Source: Arthrobacter sp. SPG23 (GTDB taxonomy: Bacteria; Actinomycetota; Actinomycetes; Actinomycetales; Micrococcaceae). From it: a DNA stretch of 64,000 bases. The DNA lies in contig NZ_JYCN01000032.1 in assembly GCF_000876655.1 (NCBI RefSeq), positions 1-64,000 on the forward strand, written 5' to 3'. Below are positions 8,201 to 16,042 of this stretch, piece after piece. Position 1 is the first letter of the stretch. Each line of letters starts with the position of its first letter. Made by a program: the position numbers and the translations under genes. Under the pieces are notes generated by a model. The model searched no databases. It saw only the letters and a list, made by a program, of their open reading frames with translations, and had not been told where the DNA came from.

Positions 8201-9712
8201 ATGGACACTGTCGTCAACACCACGCATGGCCAGTTGCGCGGCAGCATGGCCGGCGGCGTGCACCGTTTCCTGGGCATCCCCTACGCCGCGCCGGCGTCGG
8301 GTGCGCACCGCCTGCGCCCGCCGCAGCCGGTGCAGCCCTGGAGCGGAGTGCGCGACGCCACTCAGTACGGCGCAGCCCCCTTCCAGCTGGCTCCCCCGGA
8401 AAGTGCGGGCACGGAGTGGGACACCGCGCTGGCCGGCGAGGACTGCCTGAACCTCAATGTCTGGACGCCGGACCCCGGCCGCGCGGGGCTGCCGGTAATG
8501 GTCTGGATTCAGGGCGGCGCGTTCGAAATCGGCTCGACGGCGGCGTATGACGGCCGGAACTTCGCCCGGGACGGCGTCGTTTGTGTGGTGATCAACTGGC
8601 GGGTGGGCGCCGACGGGTTCCTGGACCTGGGCGACGGTCAGGCCAACGTCGGTCTCCTCGACCAGGTCGCGGCCCTGCGCTGGGTCCGCGAAAACATCAC
8701 AGCCTTCGGCGGCGATCCCGGTAACGTTACCGTCTTTGGGCAGTCCGCGGGCGCCATGAGCATTGGCGTTCTCCTGTCGATGCCCCGCGCGGAGGGGCTG
8801 TTCCGGCGCGCCATCCTGCAGAGCGGCGCTGCCCACCACGTCCTCCCCGCCCAGAGCGCCCATCGTATCGGCCGGTCCCTTGCCGAGAAGCTTGGGGTGC
8901 CGCAAACCCGGGAGGCAATGGCGGCAGTACCCGCCCAGCGGTTCCTCGCGGCGCAAGCGGAGCTGAAGGCGGATCTCCTTGCCCGCCCGGACCCGGCGCA
9001 CTGGGGACATGAGGTGTTGGCCAGCTCGATGCTCTGGCAGCCGTCGATCGACGGTGATGTCATTCCCCGGCGCCCCATTGACCGGATTCGTGCCGGCGCC
9101 AGCGCGGCAGTGGACCTCATGGTGGGCACCAATACCGAGGACTGGAAGCTGTTCCTTGCCATCACAGGCGTGATCGCGAGGGTCACGGAGCAGGACCTGG
9201 CGGAGTCGAAGAGCGTGGACGGCTTCCCGCCGATTGGCGTGTACGGGCTCCCCGCCGGCACTGCCCAGCGCGATTATCGGTCCCATTATCCGGGCAGCTC
9301 CCCCGGCGAATTGCTTGCCGCTGTGGAAACCGACTGGTGGGTGAGGATTCCGGCGATCCGCCTCGCGGATGCCCATGCGAAGGAGGCGTCTCTGACCTCG
9401 GCACGAACGTACATGTACGAGTTCGCCTGGCCCGCCCCTGGCCTCGGCGCAGTCCACGCCGTGGACGTGCCGTTCGTTTTCGACACGCTGGACAAGGACT
9501 CCAGATTGTTCGGACCGCTGCTCGGGCCGAACCCGCCGCAGGAGCTGGCTGATGCCATGCACGCCGCGTGGATCTCCTTCGCTTCTACAGGCGACCCGGG
9601 ATGGCCGGGCTACGATCTCGAGCGCAGGACCACCATGCTGTTCAACACCGAGTCACACGTCGTCTACGACCCCCGGGCGTGGGAACGGGGCCTCTGGGAG
9701 GGCGTCCGCTAG
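8201..9712 (+). CDS. Type-B carboxylesterase
   Basis: A 503-residue alpha/beta hydrolase. I start at ATG 8201 because GGAGG at about 8188-8193 is correctly spaced; an in-frame GTG five codons upstream would overlap that site. Family features are HRFLGIPYA near residue 21, the signature EDCLNLNVW at 80-88, the oxyanion stretch QGGAF near 104, the nucleophile Ser182 in FGQSAGA, an acidic residue in TNTEDW, and His in GAVHAVDVPFVF. It should hydrolyse carboxylic esters; substrate unknown. No signal peptide is visible, so it is probably cytoplasmic. Its TAG stop overlaps the stop of the convergent HD-domain gene within the bases CTAG. Confidence 0.9.
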   Translation: MDTVVNTTHGQLRGSMAGGVHRFLGIPYAAPASGAHRLRPPQPVQPWSGVRDATQYGAAPFQLAPPESAGTEWDTALAGEDCLNLNVWTPDPGRAGLPVMVWIQGGAFEIGSTAAYDGRNFARDGVVCVVINWRVGADGFLDLGDGQANVGLLDQVAALRWVRENITAFGGDPGNVTVFGQSAGAMSIGVLLSMPRAEGLFRRAILQSGAAHHVLPAQSAHRIGRSLAEKLGVPQTREAMAAVPAQRFLAAQAELKADLLARPDPAHWGHEVLASSMLWQPSIDGDVIPRRPIDRIRAGASAAVDLMVGTNTEDWKLFLAITGVIARVTEQDLAESKSVDGFPPIGVYGLPAGTAQRDYRSHYPGSSPGELLAAVETDWWVRIPAIRLADAHAKEASLTSARTYMYEFAWPAPGLGAVHAVDVPFVFDTLDKDSRLFGPLLGPNPPQELADAMHAAWISFASTGDPGWPGYDLERRTTMLFNTESHVVYDPRAWERGLWEGVR

Positions 9713-10314
9713 GACTCGTAGGACAGGTTCTCGTAATCGGTGTCGTCCGCCTCGTCCAGGCGGTCGTCCAGTTCCTCGAGCAGCCACGGGTTCACCCGGG
9801 CCAGGATCATCCGGACCTCTTCCACCGGAACAGCGTTGTAAAGCACGGGCCGGGCCTCGTCGTAGCGGGTGACGGGCGGCTTGTCCGGCCACTTTTCCGC
9901 CAGGGCCTTGACGCGCTCGGGCAGCGAGTTGTGGGCATTGTCAGCGATTTTGACCAAGGTGGCGTCGTGGTCCTCGGCGATGAACCGGATGCCGGCCTGG
10001 TAATCGTCGGGGTTGTCATGCAGGCGCTTGGTGACCCGTTCGATAATGCCGACCGCGCGTTCGGAAACTCCCATCTCCAGCAGGGCCTGCCGCGTGATGG
10101 GGGTGTCCTCGGCAATGTCGTGGAGGTAGCCGGCAATCCGGATGTCGTCGTCGAAGTCCGCCAGGGCATCACCCACGGCAAGGACGTGTTCTCGGTACGG
10201 CCGCTTGAGTTTGTCCTTCTGGCGGTTGTGGGCAACTTCGGCGAGGACCTTGGCCGTCTCAACAGTGAATCGTGGCTGGGGGACGCTAGCGTCCGTGGTT
10301 CCTGTTTCTGGCAT
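9709..10314 (-). CDS. HD-domain metal-dependent phosphohydrolase
   Basis: A 201-residue single-domain HD protein. The metal-binding residues are visible in order: an early His in the helix after TAKVLAEVAH, His-Asp in GYLHDIAEDT, and a distal Asp in LVKIADNAHN. This arrangement resembles the hydrolase half of RelA/SpoT enzymes and the small alarmone hydrolases, so a nucleotide pyrophosphohydrolase role is possible but unproved. It starts 9 nt after the end of gluQ on the same strand and probably forms an operon with it. Its stop codon overlaps that of the convergent esterase gene. Confidence 0.82.
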   Translation of the reverse strand: MPETGTTDASVPQPRFTVETAKVLAEVAHNRQKDKLKRPYREHVLAVGDALADFDDDIRIAGYLHDIAEDTPITRQALLEMGVSERAVGIIERVTKRLHDNPDDYQAGIRFIAEDHDATLVKIADNAHNSLPERVKALAEKWPDKPPVTRYDEARPVLYNAVPVEEVRMILARVNPWLLEELDDRLDEADDTDYENLSYES

Positions 10315-10323
10315 GGTTCCAGC

Positions 10324-11220
10324 CTACGCGCCTGCGTCCGGCACGCCGGGCCACACCCACGGCTCCCTCGGCAGCGCTGCGGGGTCAAACGACGCAAGGG
10401 CACGGGCCAGCGGTCCGGCCGGGAGCCCGAGCGATTCAAGGATGATGTCCCGGACGCGGCCGGCATCGAGCCCGGCAGATGCTAAATCCGCCAGCGTCAC
10501 GGCGCCGTCGCGCTTGGCCAGCCGGGCGCCGTCGGAATTCACCACCAGCGGCACGTGTACATATTCCGGTAACGGAATATTCAGCAGGGAAGCCAGGTAT
10601 GCCTGCCGCGGGGTGGACGGGAGCAGGTCGTCCCCGCGGACCACCTGGTCAATCCCCTGGGCGGCGTCGTCCACCACCACCGCGAGGTTGTAGGCGGTCA
10701 CCCCGTCATTGCGGCGGAGCACAAAGTCATCCACGACGCCTGTGTACGTGCCGTGCAAACGGTCCTGCACGGTCCAGTCGGCCACTGCCGAGCGCAGCCT
10801 GATCGCCGCGGGACGGATGGTTCTTTTGAATTCACGCTCGGCCGGGTCGAGGTTCCGGCACGTCCCCGGGTACGCACCCTGCGGTGCATGCGGAGCTGAG
10901 GGCGCTTCCTGGATTTCGCGCCGCGTGCAGAAGCACTCGTACGTCATGCCCGCGGCAGCGAGGCCACGGATCGCTTCCGCGTACAGCGGCCCGCGTTCCG
11001 TCTGGCGTACGACGCCGCCGTCCCAGGTCAGGCCGATGGCCGCCAGATCGCGGAGCTGCTCCGCCTCAGCGCCGGCGCGGGCACGGTCCAGGTCCTCCAC
11101 GCGCATCAGGAACCGCCGGCCGGTGGAGCGGGCGAACAGCCAGGCCAGCATGGCTGTCCTGAGGTTTCCCACGTGGAGTTCGCCGGAGGGGCTTGGAGCG
11201 AAACGGCCGGCTGAAGTCAT
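10324..11220 (-). CDS. gluQ: Glutamyl-Q tRNA(Asp) synthetase
   Basis: A 298-residue shortened glutamyl-tRNA synthetase paralogue. It has the class I motif APSPSGELHVG near residue 8 (HIGH counterpart) and a KMSKS-like loop RLAKRDGA near 235. The zinc-site pattern CFC, then Tyr and Cys in YPGTCR, is present. There is no anticodon-binding domain, as expected for GluQRS, which attaches glutamate to queuosine at position 34 of tRNA(Asp). The length matches the family. The HD-hydrolase gene follows 9 nt downstream. A long hairpin lies just upstream of its start at 11246-11304. Confidence 0.92.
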   Translation of the reverse strand: MTSAGRFAPSPSGELHVGNLRTAMLAWLFARSTGRRFLMRVEDLDRARAGAEAEQLRDLAAIGLTWDGGVVRQTERGPLYAEAIRGLAAAGMTYECFCTRREIQEAPSAPHAPQGAYPGTCRNLDPAEREFKRTIRPAAIRLRSAVADWTVQDRLHGTYTGVVDDFVLRRNDGVTAYNLAVVVDDAAQGIDQVVRGDDLLPSTPRQAYLASLLNIPLPEYVHVPLVVNSDGARLAKRDGAVTLADLASAGLDAGRVRDIILESLGLPAGPLARALASFDPAALPREPWVWPGVPDAGA

Positions 11221-11245
11221 GGCACCAGCCTAATCCGGACAACAC

Positions 11246-11304
11246 AAGAGCCCCTCAGCTACCGAACACTCCGGTGGTCCGGCGTCGGTGGCTCAGGGGC
11301 TCTT
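11246..11304. other. Long hairpin upstream of gluQ, terminator-like
   Basis: A 19-nt arm AAGAGCCCCTCAGCTACCG (11246-11264) pairs with 11286-11304 with two mismatches, around a 21-nt loop. No T-tract follows on either strand. The position is odd: it lies between the divergent starts of gluQ and the Lrp gene, where no known gene ends. It may be a leftover terminator of a lost gene, a barrier to divergent transcription, or part of an unseen RNA. The rest of the gap to about 11490 shows no gene or other feature I can support. Confidence 0.6.
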
Positions 11305-11492
11305 GCCGTGCCGGGACCGGAAGCGGAGCTCCGGACCCATTGCACTGCTTTGCGATGAGCGATTGCGGAATGACGATGCGTGAACAAGAGTCAATCAGCG
11401 GCAGCGTCCTTGCGGGAAGCCTGTTCCAGGGACCGGGTGGTGTGCCGGGGCTCCTGTAGCCTGCGGGATCCGGCGGTAGCCTTCATCCTTTG

Positions 11493-11566
11493 TTGCCATC
11501 ATTTCAACAGAAGCCCTACAGTAGGCGCAACGAGCTGGCGCTTCATTGATCAGACTGATCAATGAA
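11493..11566 (+). promoter_or_regulatory. Promoter and perfect palindromic operator of the Lrp-type regulator
   Basis: A plausible sigma-A promoter is TTGCCA (11493-11498), an 18-nt spacer, and TACAGT (11517-11522). Just downstream lies a perfect inverted repeat. The 12-nt arm TTCATTGATCAG at 11542-11553 is mirrored at 11555-11566 around one central A. Placed in the 5' untranslated region ahead of an Lrp/AsnC gene, this looks like an autoregulatory site. A TTG at 11546 that would extend the protein lies inside this palindrome, which argues against that start. Confidence 0.65.
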
Positions 11567-11587
11567 CGAGCGACAGTCAGGCAGGAA

Positions 11588-12055
11588 GTGGTCAGATTGC
11601 AGGAACTCGATCCGACGGACCGGCGGATCCTCGCCGCACTGGACGACGACCCCCGGGTGCCCATCATGGTGCTGGCGCAGAAGCTGGGCCTGGCGCGCGG
11701 AACGGTACAGTCGCGCCTGGAACGGATGACGGCGTCCGGCGCCCTCCGCCCCAACAGCAGCCGTGTGCTGCCCTCCGCGCTGGGCCGCGGCGTGGCCGCG
11801 GCAGTGAGCGCCGAACTGGACCAGAGCCACCTGAACGAGGCCATCGCCGCGCTGCGCAAGATCCCCGAAGTACTGGAATGCCACGCGCCCGCCGGTGACA
11901 CCGACCTCCTCATCCGTGTGGTGGCCAAAAGCCCGGACGACCTCTACCGCGTATCCGAGGAAATCCGGCTGTGCCCCGGCATTGTCCGCACGTCCACGAG
12001 CATGTTCCTGCGGGAGGTCATTCCGTACCGAACCACCGGGCTGCTGGGCGCCTGA
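11588..12055 (+). CDS. Lrp/AsnC family transcriptional regulator
   Basis: About 155 residues. The N-terminal winged helix-turn-helix begins at LDPTDRRILAALDDDPR and continues through VLAQKLGLARGTVQSRLERM. An effector-binding RAM domain follows (DTDLLIRVVAKSPDDLYRV). The start is uncertain: GTG 11588 is used here. TTG 11597 has the better ribosome site (AGGAAG, spacing 8), and TTG 11546 lies within the operator palindrome. Lrp regulators usually sense amino acids and often control themselves. The next gene encodes a WXG100-type protein 85 nt downstream; whether it is a target is unknown. Confidence 0.85.
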   Translation: MVRLQELDPTDRRILAALDDDPRVPIMVLAQKLGLARGTVQSRLERMTASGALRPNSSRVLPSALGRGVAAAVSAELDQSHLNEAIAALRKIPEVLECHAPAGDTDLLIRVVAKSPDDLYRVSEEIRLCPGIVRTSTSMFLREVIPYRTTGLLGA

Positions 12056-12140
12056 CTCCGGGGATGCTGGGGGAGTCCTCCCCATCGCCGTCTGTCCGCC
12101 AAAGCCGTTAGGCTGGCCGTGGACTTCAACAGGGGGAAAC

Positions 12141-13637
12141 ATGGCGGGGAACTTCTACGGCGCTGACGTCGCGCAGCTGCGCCAGCTCGCCAAGGACCTG
12201 GCGAAAGGTGCCAGTCGCCTGGAACAACTGGGGCAACAGTTGGGCGGCTCCATCACCTCCAGCCCCTGGAAGGGCAACGACGGCGAGCGCTTCCGCAGTG
12301 ACTGGAACGGCTCCCACGCGAAGGCGCTCAGGGCTGCGGCGGCCGGCATCCACAGCGCGTCCAACGCGCTGCTGCAGAACGCCGACCAGCAGGACCGGGC
12401 CAGCACCGGTTCGACCGGCGGCTATACGGGCGGGGCAGGCAGCGGAAGCGGCGGCAACCCGACGGACGGCGCCGCACAGGAACTGACCGACAAGCTCAAC
12501 GGCAGGACGCCGGACGAACGTGATGCCTACCTGAAGTCCGAGGAATTCCAGCAGTGGGTCCGGCAGAGCCAGGGCAACGCAGATGCCGCAAAGGGCGTCC
12601 TTGACGGCCTCGTGGACTCGGGCGCCATGGCCCCACTGGACGTTCATGGGAACAAGAACGGCTACGGGCAGTTCCTGCAGCAGTACTGGGCCGAGTCCGC
12701 AATGCGCGAGGCGGGGATCGACCCCAACCGCTGGAATCCGTCTAAGGGCGTTGACTACAACCGGGCCGACATCTACAAGGTTTACGCCTTCTACGCTGAG
12801 CTGTACAAGAACGATCCGCGAATGGAGTGGATCGGTATGGCCAACCAGGTGGGCCCGACCTTCATCGCCGGTTTTGAGGACCTGGCTGTTCTCCGGAAGG
12901 CAGCCGCGGCGGGCGAGGACTTGTCAGAACAGCTGGATGGCACAGACCCGGCGCAACGGAGCTGGATCACGCTGCTGGCTTCCCTGGGTGAGTCCGACCT
13001 CGCCTTCTACGAGACGACGTTCCTCGAAATGCAGAAGGAGATCTTCTCGGATATCGGATCGCAGCACTTCGCCTATCAGCAGGGCGGCATGGAAGAGATC
13101 AAGAGGATGAAAGACTCCGGCGTGGTATCTCCGCGCATGAATACTGCCTGGACCAGCTTGGATTCCGTCCCGCGGTACCCGGGTCCGGAGGGGTACCACC
13201 AGCTGAGCCCCGCCCAGCAGGCAGCCCTTCACAAGGCGTCGTACAGCATGGCAGACCAGGAACAGAACCACGTCATCGCGGATGACTACGACAACATCCG
13301 GAGCCGCCCGACCGGAGAAGCCTTCACAGCGGCTATGACATGGGTGGGAGATCCCAGCATCGTTGGAGCAAAGTCCTACTATGAGCAGTTCCCGGCCGCG
13401 GAGCCGTACTTCGACATAAGCCGGTTTCCGCCGACCGGCATCGACATCCACCTAGGCAACATCTCAAACCGCGACGACCGGTGGGCCCTCATTGATCAGG
13501 ACACCCTGAAGGCTTACGAGGATTGGCTGCACGCAGAAAAAAACCCGTACGGTGAGATGGTAGAACCCATGCCCCAACGAGTCGAAGAGTACCGGAAGGT
13601 GCCAGTTGCTGTTCGAGCCGTAGTGGGTGCGTTGTGA
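12141..13637 (+). CDS. WXG100-type N-terminal domain protein with large unknown C-terminal region
   Basis: A 498-residue protein. The ATG at 12141 follows AGGGGG. The first 90 residues are two predicted helices with the WXG turn at W43-K-G45 (SPWKGNDGERFRSDW), as in WXG100 substrates of type VII secretion. A Gly/Ser-rich linker (about 88-110) leads into a roughly 380-residue domain rich in Trp, Tyr and acidic residues. I do not recognise this domain. No signal peptide or membrane span is seen. This layout (WXG head, linker, unique body) is that of secreted effectors or substrates of ESX-like systems, but no toxin motif is recognisable. Its stop overlaps the GTG of the next lipoprotein gene by 4 nt, so the two are translationally coupled. 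Confidence 0.75.
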   Translation: MAGNFYGADVAQLRQLAKDLAKGASRLEQLGQQLGGSITSSPWKGNDGERFRSDWNGSHAKALRAAAAGIHSASNALLQNADQQDRASTGSTGGYTGGAGSGSGGNPTDGAAQELTDKLNGRTPDERDAYLKSEEFQQWVRQSQGNADAAKGVLDGLVDSGAMAPLDVHGNKNGYGQFLQQYWAESAMREAGIDPNRWNPSKGVDYNRADIYKVYAFYAELYKNDPRMEWIGMANQVGPTFIAGFEDLAVLRKAAAAGEDLSEQLDGTDPAQRSWITLLASLGESDLAFYETTFLEMQKEIFSDIGSQHFAYQQGGMEEIKRMKDSGVVSPRMNTAWTSLDSVPRYPGPEGYHQLSPAQQAALHKASYSMADQEQNHVIADDYDNIRSRPTGEAFTAAMTWVGDPSIVGAKSYYEQFPAAEPYFDISRFPPTGIDIHLGNISNRDDRWALIDQDTLKAYEDWLHAEKNPYGEMVEPMPQRVEEYRKVPVAVRAVVGAL

Positions 13638-14284
13638 GGTGTCGTTCGATAGTTGCACTCTTGTGCAGCGCGCTCCTGTTGTCTGGCTGCGCATTTACAC
13701 CCTCCCAAGAGAAGGAGCCCATCGTGGCCAGCGGAAACTCCCAATTCACCAAGAACGGTATCGAGGCGATGAAAGAGAGCCAAAAGGTGAGCTTCGATTT
13801 CACGGCACTGCCACTGGACATGGCGGCGCTGGGCCTGGACGAGGATTCCGATGGAGCCATGGTCGCGACCGATACCGACCGGCGGATGAAGGTCGCAATG
13901 ACGACGCCCAACGGAGTGGTTGAGATGGAGACGGATACCATCCGCGTTCGAGGTGGAGGTGTTGAGAACAAAGTAGACAGCGTCGACATCTTCATCAACT
14001 ACCCGGACGCCCAGGATGCCAATTCCGAGATCGAACGGGCCGCCAACGAGCTCGGGATTATCCCCTTGAAAAATGCCCCGACCATTGGCCCGGAGTTCAA
14101 GGACGGCTCCGGCAAGGAAACATGGAACCCCGGGTACGGCAACGCCACCGGCACCGTCTTCGCGCTGTCAATTATGTCCAACCACACCACCGGGCGGATG
14201 ACCTTCATCTACACCGTTTTCCTGTCAGAGGAGTTCTACACCCCTGAAGCCAAGGCACAAATCGCGGAGACCGGCAGGTACTGA
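13634..14284 (+). CDS. Lipoprotein coupled to the WXG100-type gene
   Basis: A 216-residue lipoprotein. Start GTG 13634 overlaps the upstream TGA in the sequence GTGA. The signal peptide ends in LSGC (Cys19). The mature part is a mixed alpha/beta domain without recognisable family motif. It contains MKVAMTTPNGVVEMETDTIRV, which resembles the beta-strands of small lipid- or peptide-binding lipoproteins. Base composition is noticeably less GC-rich than its neighbours, which may point to recent acquisition. The coupling suggests it works with the WXG protein, possibly as a cell-surface partner or immunity-type protein; this is inference only. Confidence 0.72.
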   Translation: MRCRSIVALLCSALLLSGCAFTPSQEKEPIVASGNSQFTKNGIEAMKESQKVSFDFTALPLDMAALGLDEDSDGAMVATDTDRRMKVAMTTPNGVVEMETDTIRVRGGGVENKVDSVDIFINYPDAQDANSEIERAANELGIIPLKNAPTIGPEFKDGSGKETWNPGYGNATGTVFALSIMSNHTTGRMTFIYTVFLSEEFYTPEAKAQIAETGRY

Positions 14285-14315
14285 ACCCGGACCCACGGAC
14301 TGAGACGGCCCCGGC

Positions 14316-14771
14316 CTAAACCGGCGGCCCGGCGTTCGACTTCAGGTTCTTCATCACCAGTGTTGACGTCAGCCGTTCCACGCCGGGCAGCGAGGTGAGC
14401 TCGGCGTCGTAGAAGCGCTGGTACGCCGGCAGGTCCTCCGCGATGACTTTCAGCAGGTAGTCCGGCGAGCCGAACAGCCGCTGCGCCTCCACAATGTTGG
14501 GATTGTCCGCCACCCGGTTCTCGAAGATCTCCATGGTGGGCCGGTCCACCTGCCTCAGGGTCACGAAAACGATCGCTTCGAAGCCGAGCCCCACGGCGGA
14601 CGGGTCGATGTCCGCGCGGTACCCCCGGATCACGCCCGATGCCTCAAGATCGCGGAGCCTCCGATGGCACGGTGCCACCGTCAATCCCACCTTTGCGGCC
14701 AGTGCAGTCGCCGTCATCCGCCCATCCTCTTTGAGGTGGCGCAAGATATTTCTGTCAACGTGGTCAATCAC
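14316..14771 (-). CDS. Lrp/AsnC family transcriptional regulator (divergent from LysE exporter)
   Basis: A 151-residue Lrp/AsnC regulator: helix-turn-helix at residues 1-60 (MIDHVDRNILRHLKEDGR, VGLTVAPCHRRLRDLEASG) and a RAM ligand-binding domain afterwards (YLLKVIAEDLPAYQRFYDAEL). It is divergent from a LysE-family exporter gene. That pairing is classic for amino-acid-responsive control of efflux, as in LysG/LrpC-type systems, so it probably activates or represses the exporter in response to an amino acid. An inverted repeat suited to be its operator lies in the shared intergenic space at 14797-14817. Confidence 0.9.
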   Translation of the reverse strand: MIDHVDRNILRHLKEDGRMTATALAAKVGLTVAPCHRRLRDLEASGVIRGYRADIDPSAVGLGFEAIVFVTLRQVDRPTMEIFENRVADNPNIVEAQRLFGSPDYLLKVIAEDLPAYQRFYDAELTSLPGVERLTSTLVMKNLKSNAGPPV

Positions 14772-14796
14772 GCAATTATCTTACCGTTGAGGCGCA

Positions 14797-14817
14797 TTTC
14801 CTGAGTAAATCAGGGAA
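14797..14817. promoter_or_regulatory. Candidate Lrp operator between divergent lrp and lysE genes
   Basis: The inverted repeat TTTCCTGA (14797-14804), 5-nt spacer gtaaa, TCAGGGAA (14810-14817) has one mismatch in its 8-nt arms. It sits 26 nt before the Lrp start and 60 nt before the exporter start. This is where a shared operator would be expected. AT-rich flanks fit an Lrp-type site, but binding is not demonstrated. Confidence 0.5.
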
Positions 14818-14876
14818 CACTTCTGCCGACGATTTGCCTAGAGTTTCTCTTATCAGCACGTCGTAGGAGGCCGCCC

Positions 14877-15572
14877 GTGAATTCCCAGTTGTTCCTTGCA
14901 TTCCTGGTGGTGGCCGGCGCCCTCGCCTGCACGCCCGGCGTGGACTGGGCCTACTCCATCGCGGCCGGCCTGAAAGAGCGCAGTTTCGTCCCGGCGGTAG
15001 CGGGTCTTTGCGGGGGCTACGTCCTGCACACGGTGCTGATGGTTGCCGGCCTGGCCGCCCTGCTCGCCGGACTTCCCGGCGTGCTCGGCTGGCTGACCGT
15101 TGCCGGCGCCGCCTACCTGCTGTGGCTGGGCTTCGGGACCATCCGGTCATGGCGCGGAGCCACCTTCGGCACCGGAGTCGCGTCCCCGGAAAGTGCAACG
15201 GCGGGAGGCCCGGCGGGCACCGCCGCCGCGCCGGCGGAGTCCAACCAGTTCCGCACCTTCCTCCAGGGCGTGGGCACCAGCGGGATCAATCCCAAAGGCC
15301 TGCTGTTCTTCGTGGCCCTGGTTCCGCAGTTCGTCAGCCCCGAGGCGTCCCTGCCGGTTCCGATGCAGTCCGCGCTGCTGGGCCTGACATTCGTCCTTCT
15401 GGTGGCCGTCGTGTACACCTGCGTGGCGTTGCTGGCCAGGAAGCTGCTGCACTCACGCCCCGGAGCTGCCCGGCGGGTGACCCTTGCCAGCGGAATCATC
15501 ATGGTGGCACTCGGAACAGTACTGCTGTCCGAACAGCTGATTCCCATGGCGACCGGGATCGCCTGGCAGTAG
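14877..15572 (+). CDS. LysE family amino acid exporter
   Basis: A 231-residue membrane protein with about six hydrophobic segments. Family features are the N-terminal TPGVDWAYSIAAGLKERSF (the usual TPGPD.. motif with Val in place of Pro) and the central SGINPKGLLFFVALVPQFV. GTG start 14877 is preceded by a perfect AGGAGG at 14865-14870. It should export an amino acid or related metabolite. The substrate is unknown, but an adjacent divergent Lrp regulator implies induction by its substrate. A hydrophilic Ala/Ser-rich loop (about residues 100-122) is longer than in typical members. Confidence 0.88.
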   Translation: MNSQLFLAFLVVAGALACTPGVDWAYSIAAGLKERSFVPAVAGLCGGYVLHTVLMVAGLAALLAGLPGVLGWLTVAGAAYLLWLGFGTIRSWRGATFGTGVASPESATAGGPAGTAAAPAESNQFRTFLQGVGTSGINPKGLLFFVALVPQFVSPEASLPVPMQSALLGLTFVLLVAVVYTCVALLARKLLHSRPGAARRVTLASGIIMVALGTVLLSEQLIPMATGIAWQ

Positions 15573-15588
15573 TACCTGCAACACCCGC

Positions 15589-15948
15589 CTAGATCTTGCG
15601 TTCCATGAACCATTCAGTAAAGGCCGCGGCACGCCCGTCCGGTCCGAGCCGGACCACCCAGAGGTTCTCGTAGCTGGGGCGGTCCCCCAGATAAGTGGTG
15701 CGCCCCTGGACGAAATGCAGGTCACCGTCCGAGCCGAGGGGCGACCACTCGAAGGTCCATTCGTCGGGCTCATCCGCAGCGGTCAGCCAGCGTTCCACGA
15801 TCTGCTCGTGTCCGCGCCAGGCGTCCGGGTCGTATGGCCGGGTGGCGTACACGGCATCCTCGGTGAAGAGCGCCCGGATGTCCTCCGGCTTATTCGTGGT
15901 CCATGCCGTGATGTACTTTTCCATCCACTGCCTGATTGCATCGCTCAT
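15589..15948 (-). CDS. NTF2-like (SnoaL-like) small protein
   Basis: A 119-residue cone-shaped NTF2-like domain: MEKYITAWTTNKPEDIRALFTEDAVYATRPYDP at the start, then WRGHEQIVERWL, and a terminal beta sheet ending in FTEWFMERKI. Such proteins are either small-molecule enzymes or binding proteins, with no common reaction. The ATG at 15948 gives the normal family length; a 49-codon upstream extension would run through a GC-rich tandem repeat and is Gly/Arg-rich, so I reject it. It ends 16 nt from the convergent LysE gene. Confidence 0.82.
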   Translation of the reverse strand: MSDAIRQWMEKYITAWTTNKPEDIRALFTEDAVYATRPYDPDAWRGHEQIVERWLTAADEPDEWTFEWSPLGSDGDLHFVQGRTTYLGDRPSYENLWVVRLGPDGRAAAFTEWFMERKI

Positions 15949-15985
15949 TGGTCCGTTGTACCGCGGCCCGGCACCACCCACAAGG

Positions 15986-16027
15986 GCCCGGCTGCCAGGA
16001 GCCCGGCTGCCGGGGGCCCGGGGCCGG
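15986..16027. repeat. Short GC-rich tandem repeat, 15-nt unit
   Basis: Two full copies (15986-16000 and 16001-16015) and one partial copy (from 16016) of a unit close to GCCCGGCTGCCAGGA lie between the TPR-like gene and the NTF2-like gene. The repeat is purely intergenic. A replication-slippage origin is likely; no function is evident. Confidence 0.6.
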
Positions 16028-16042
16028 ATCAGTCCTGTCCGC

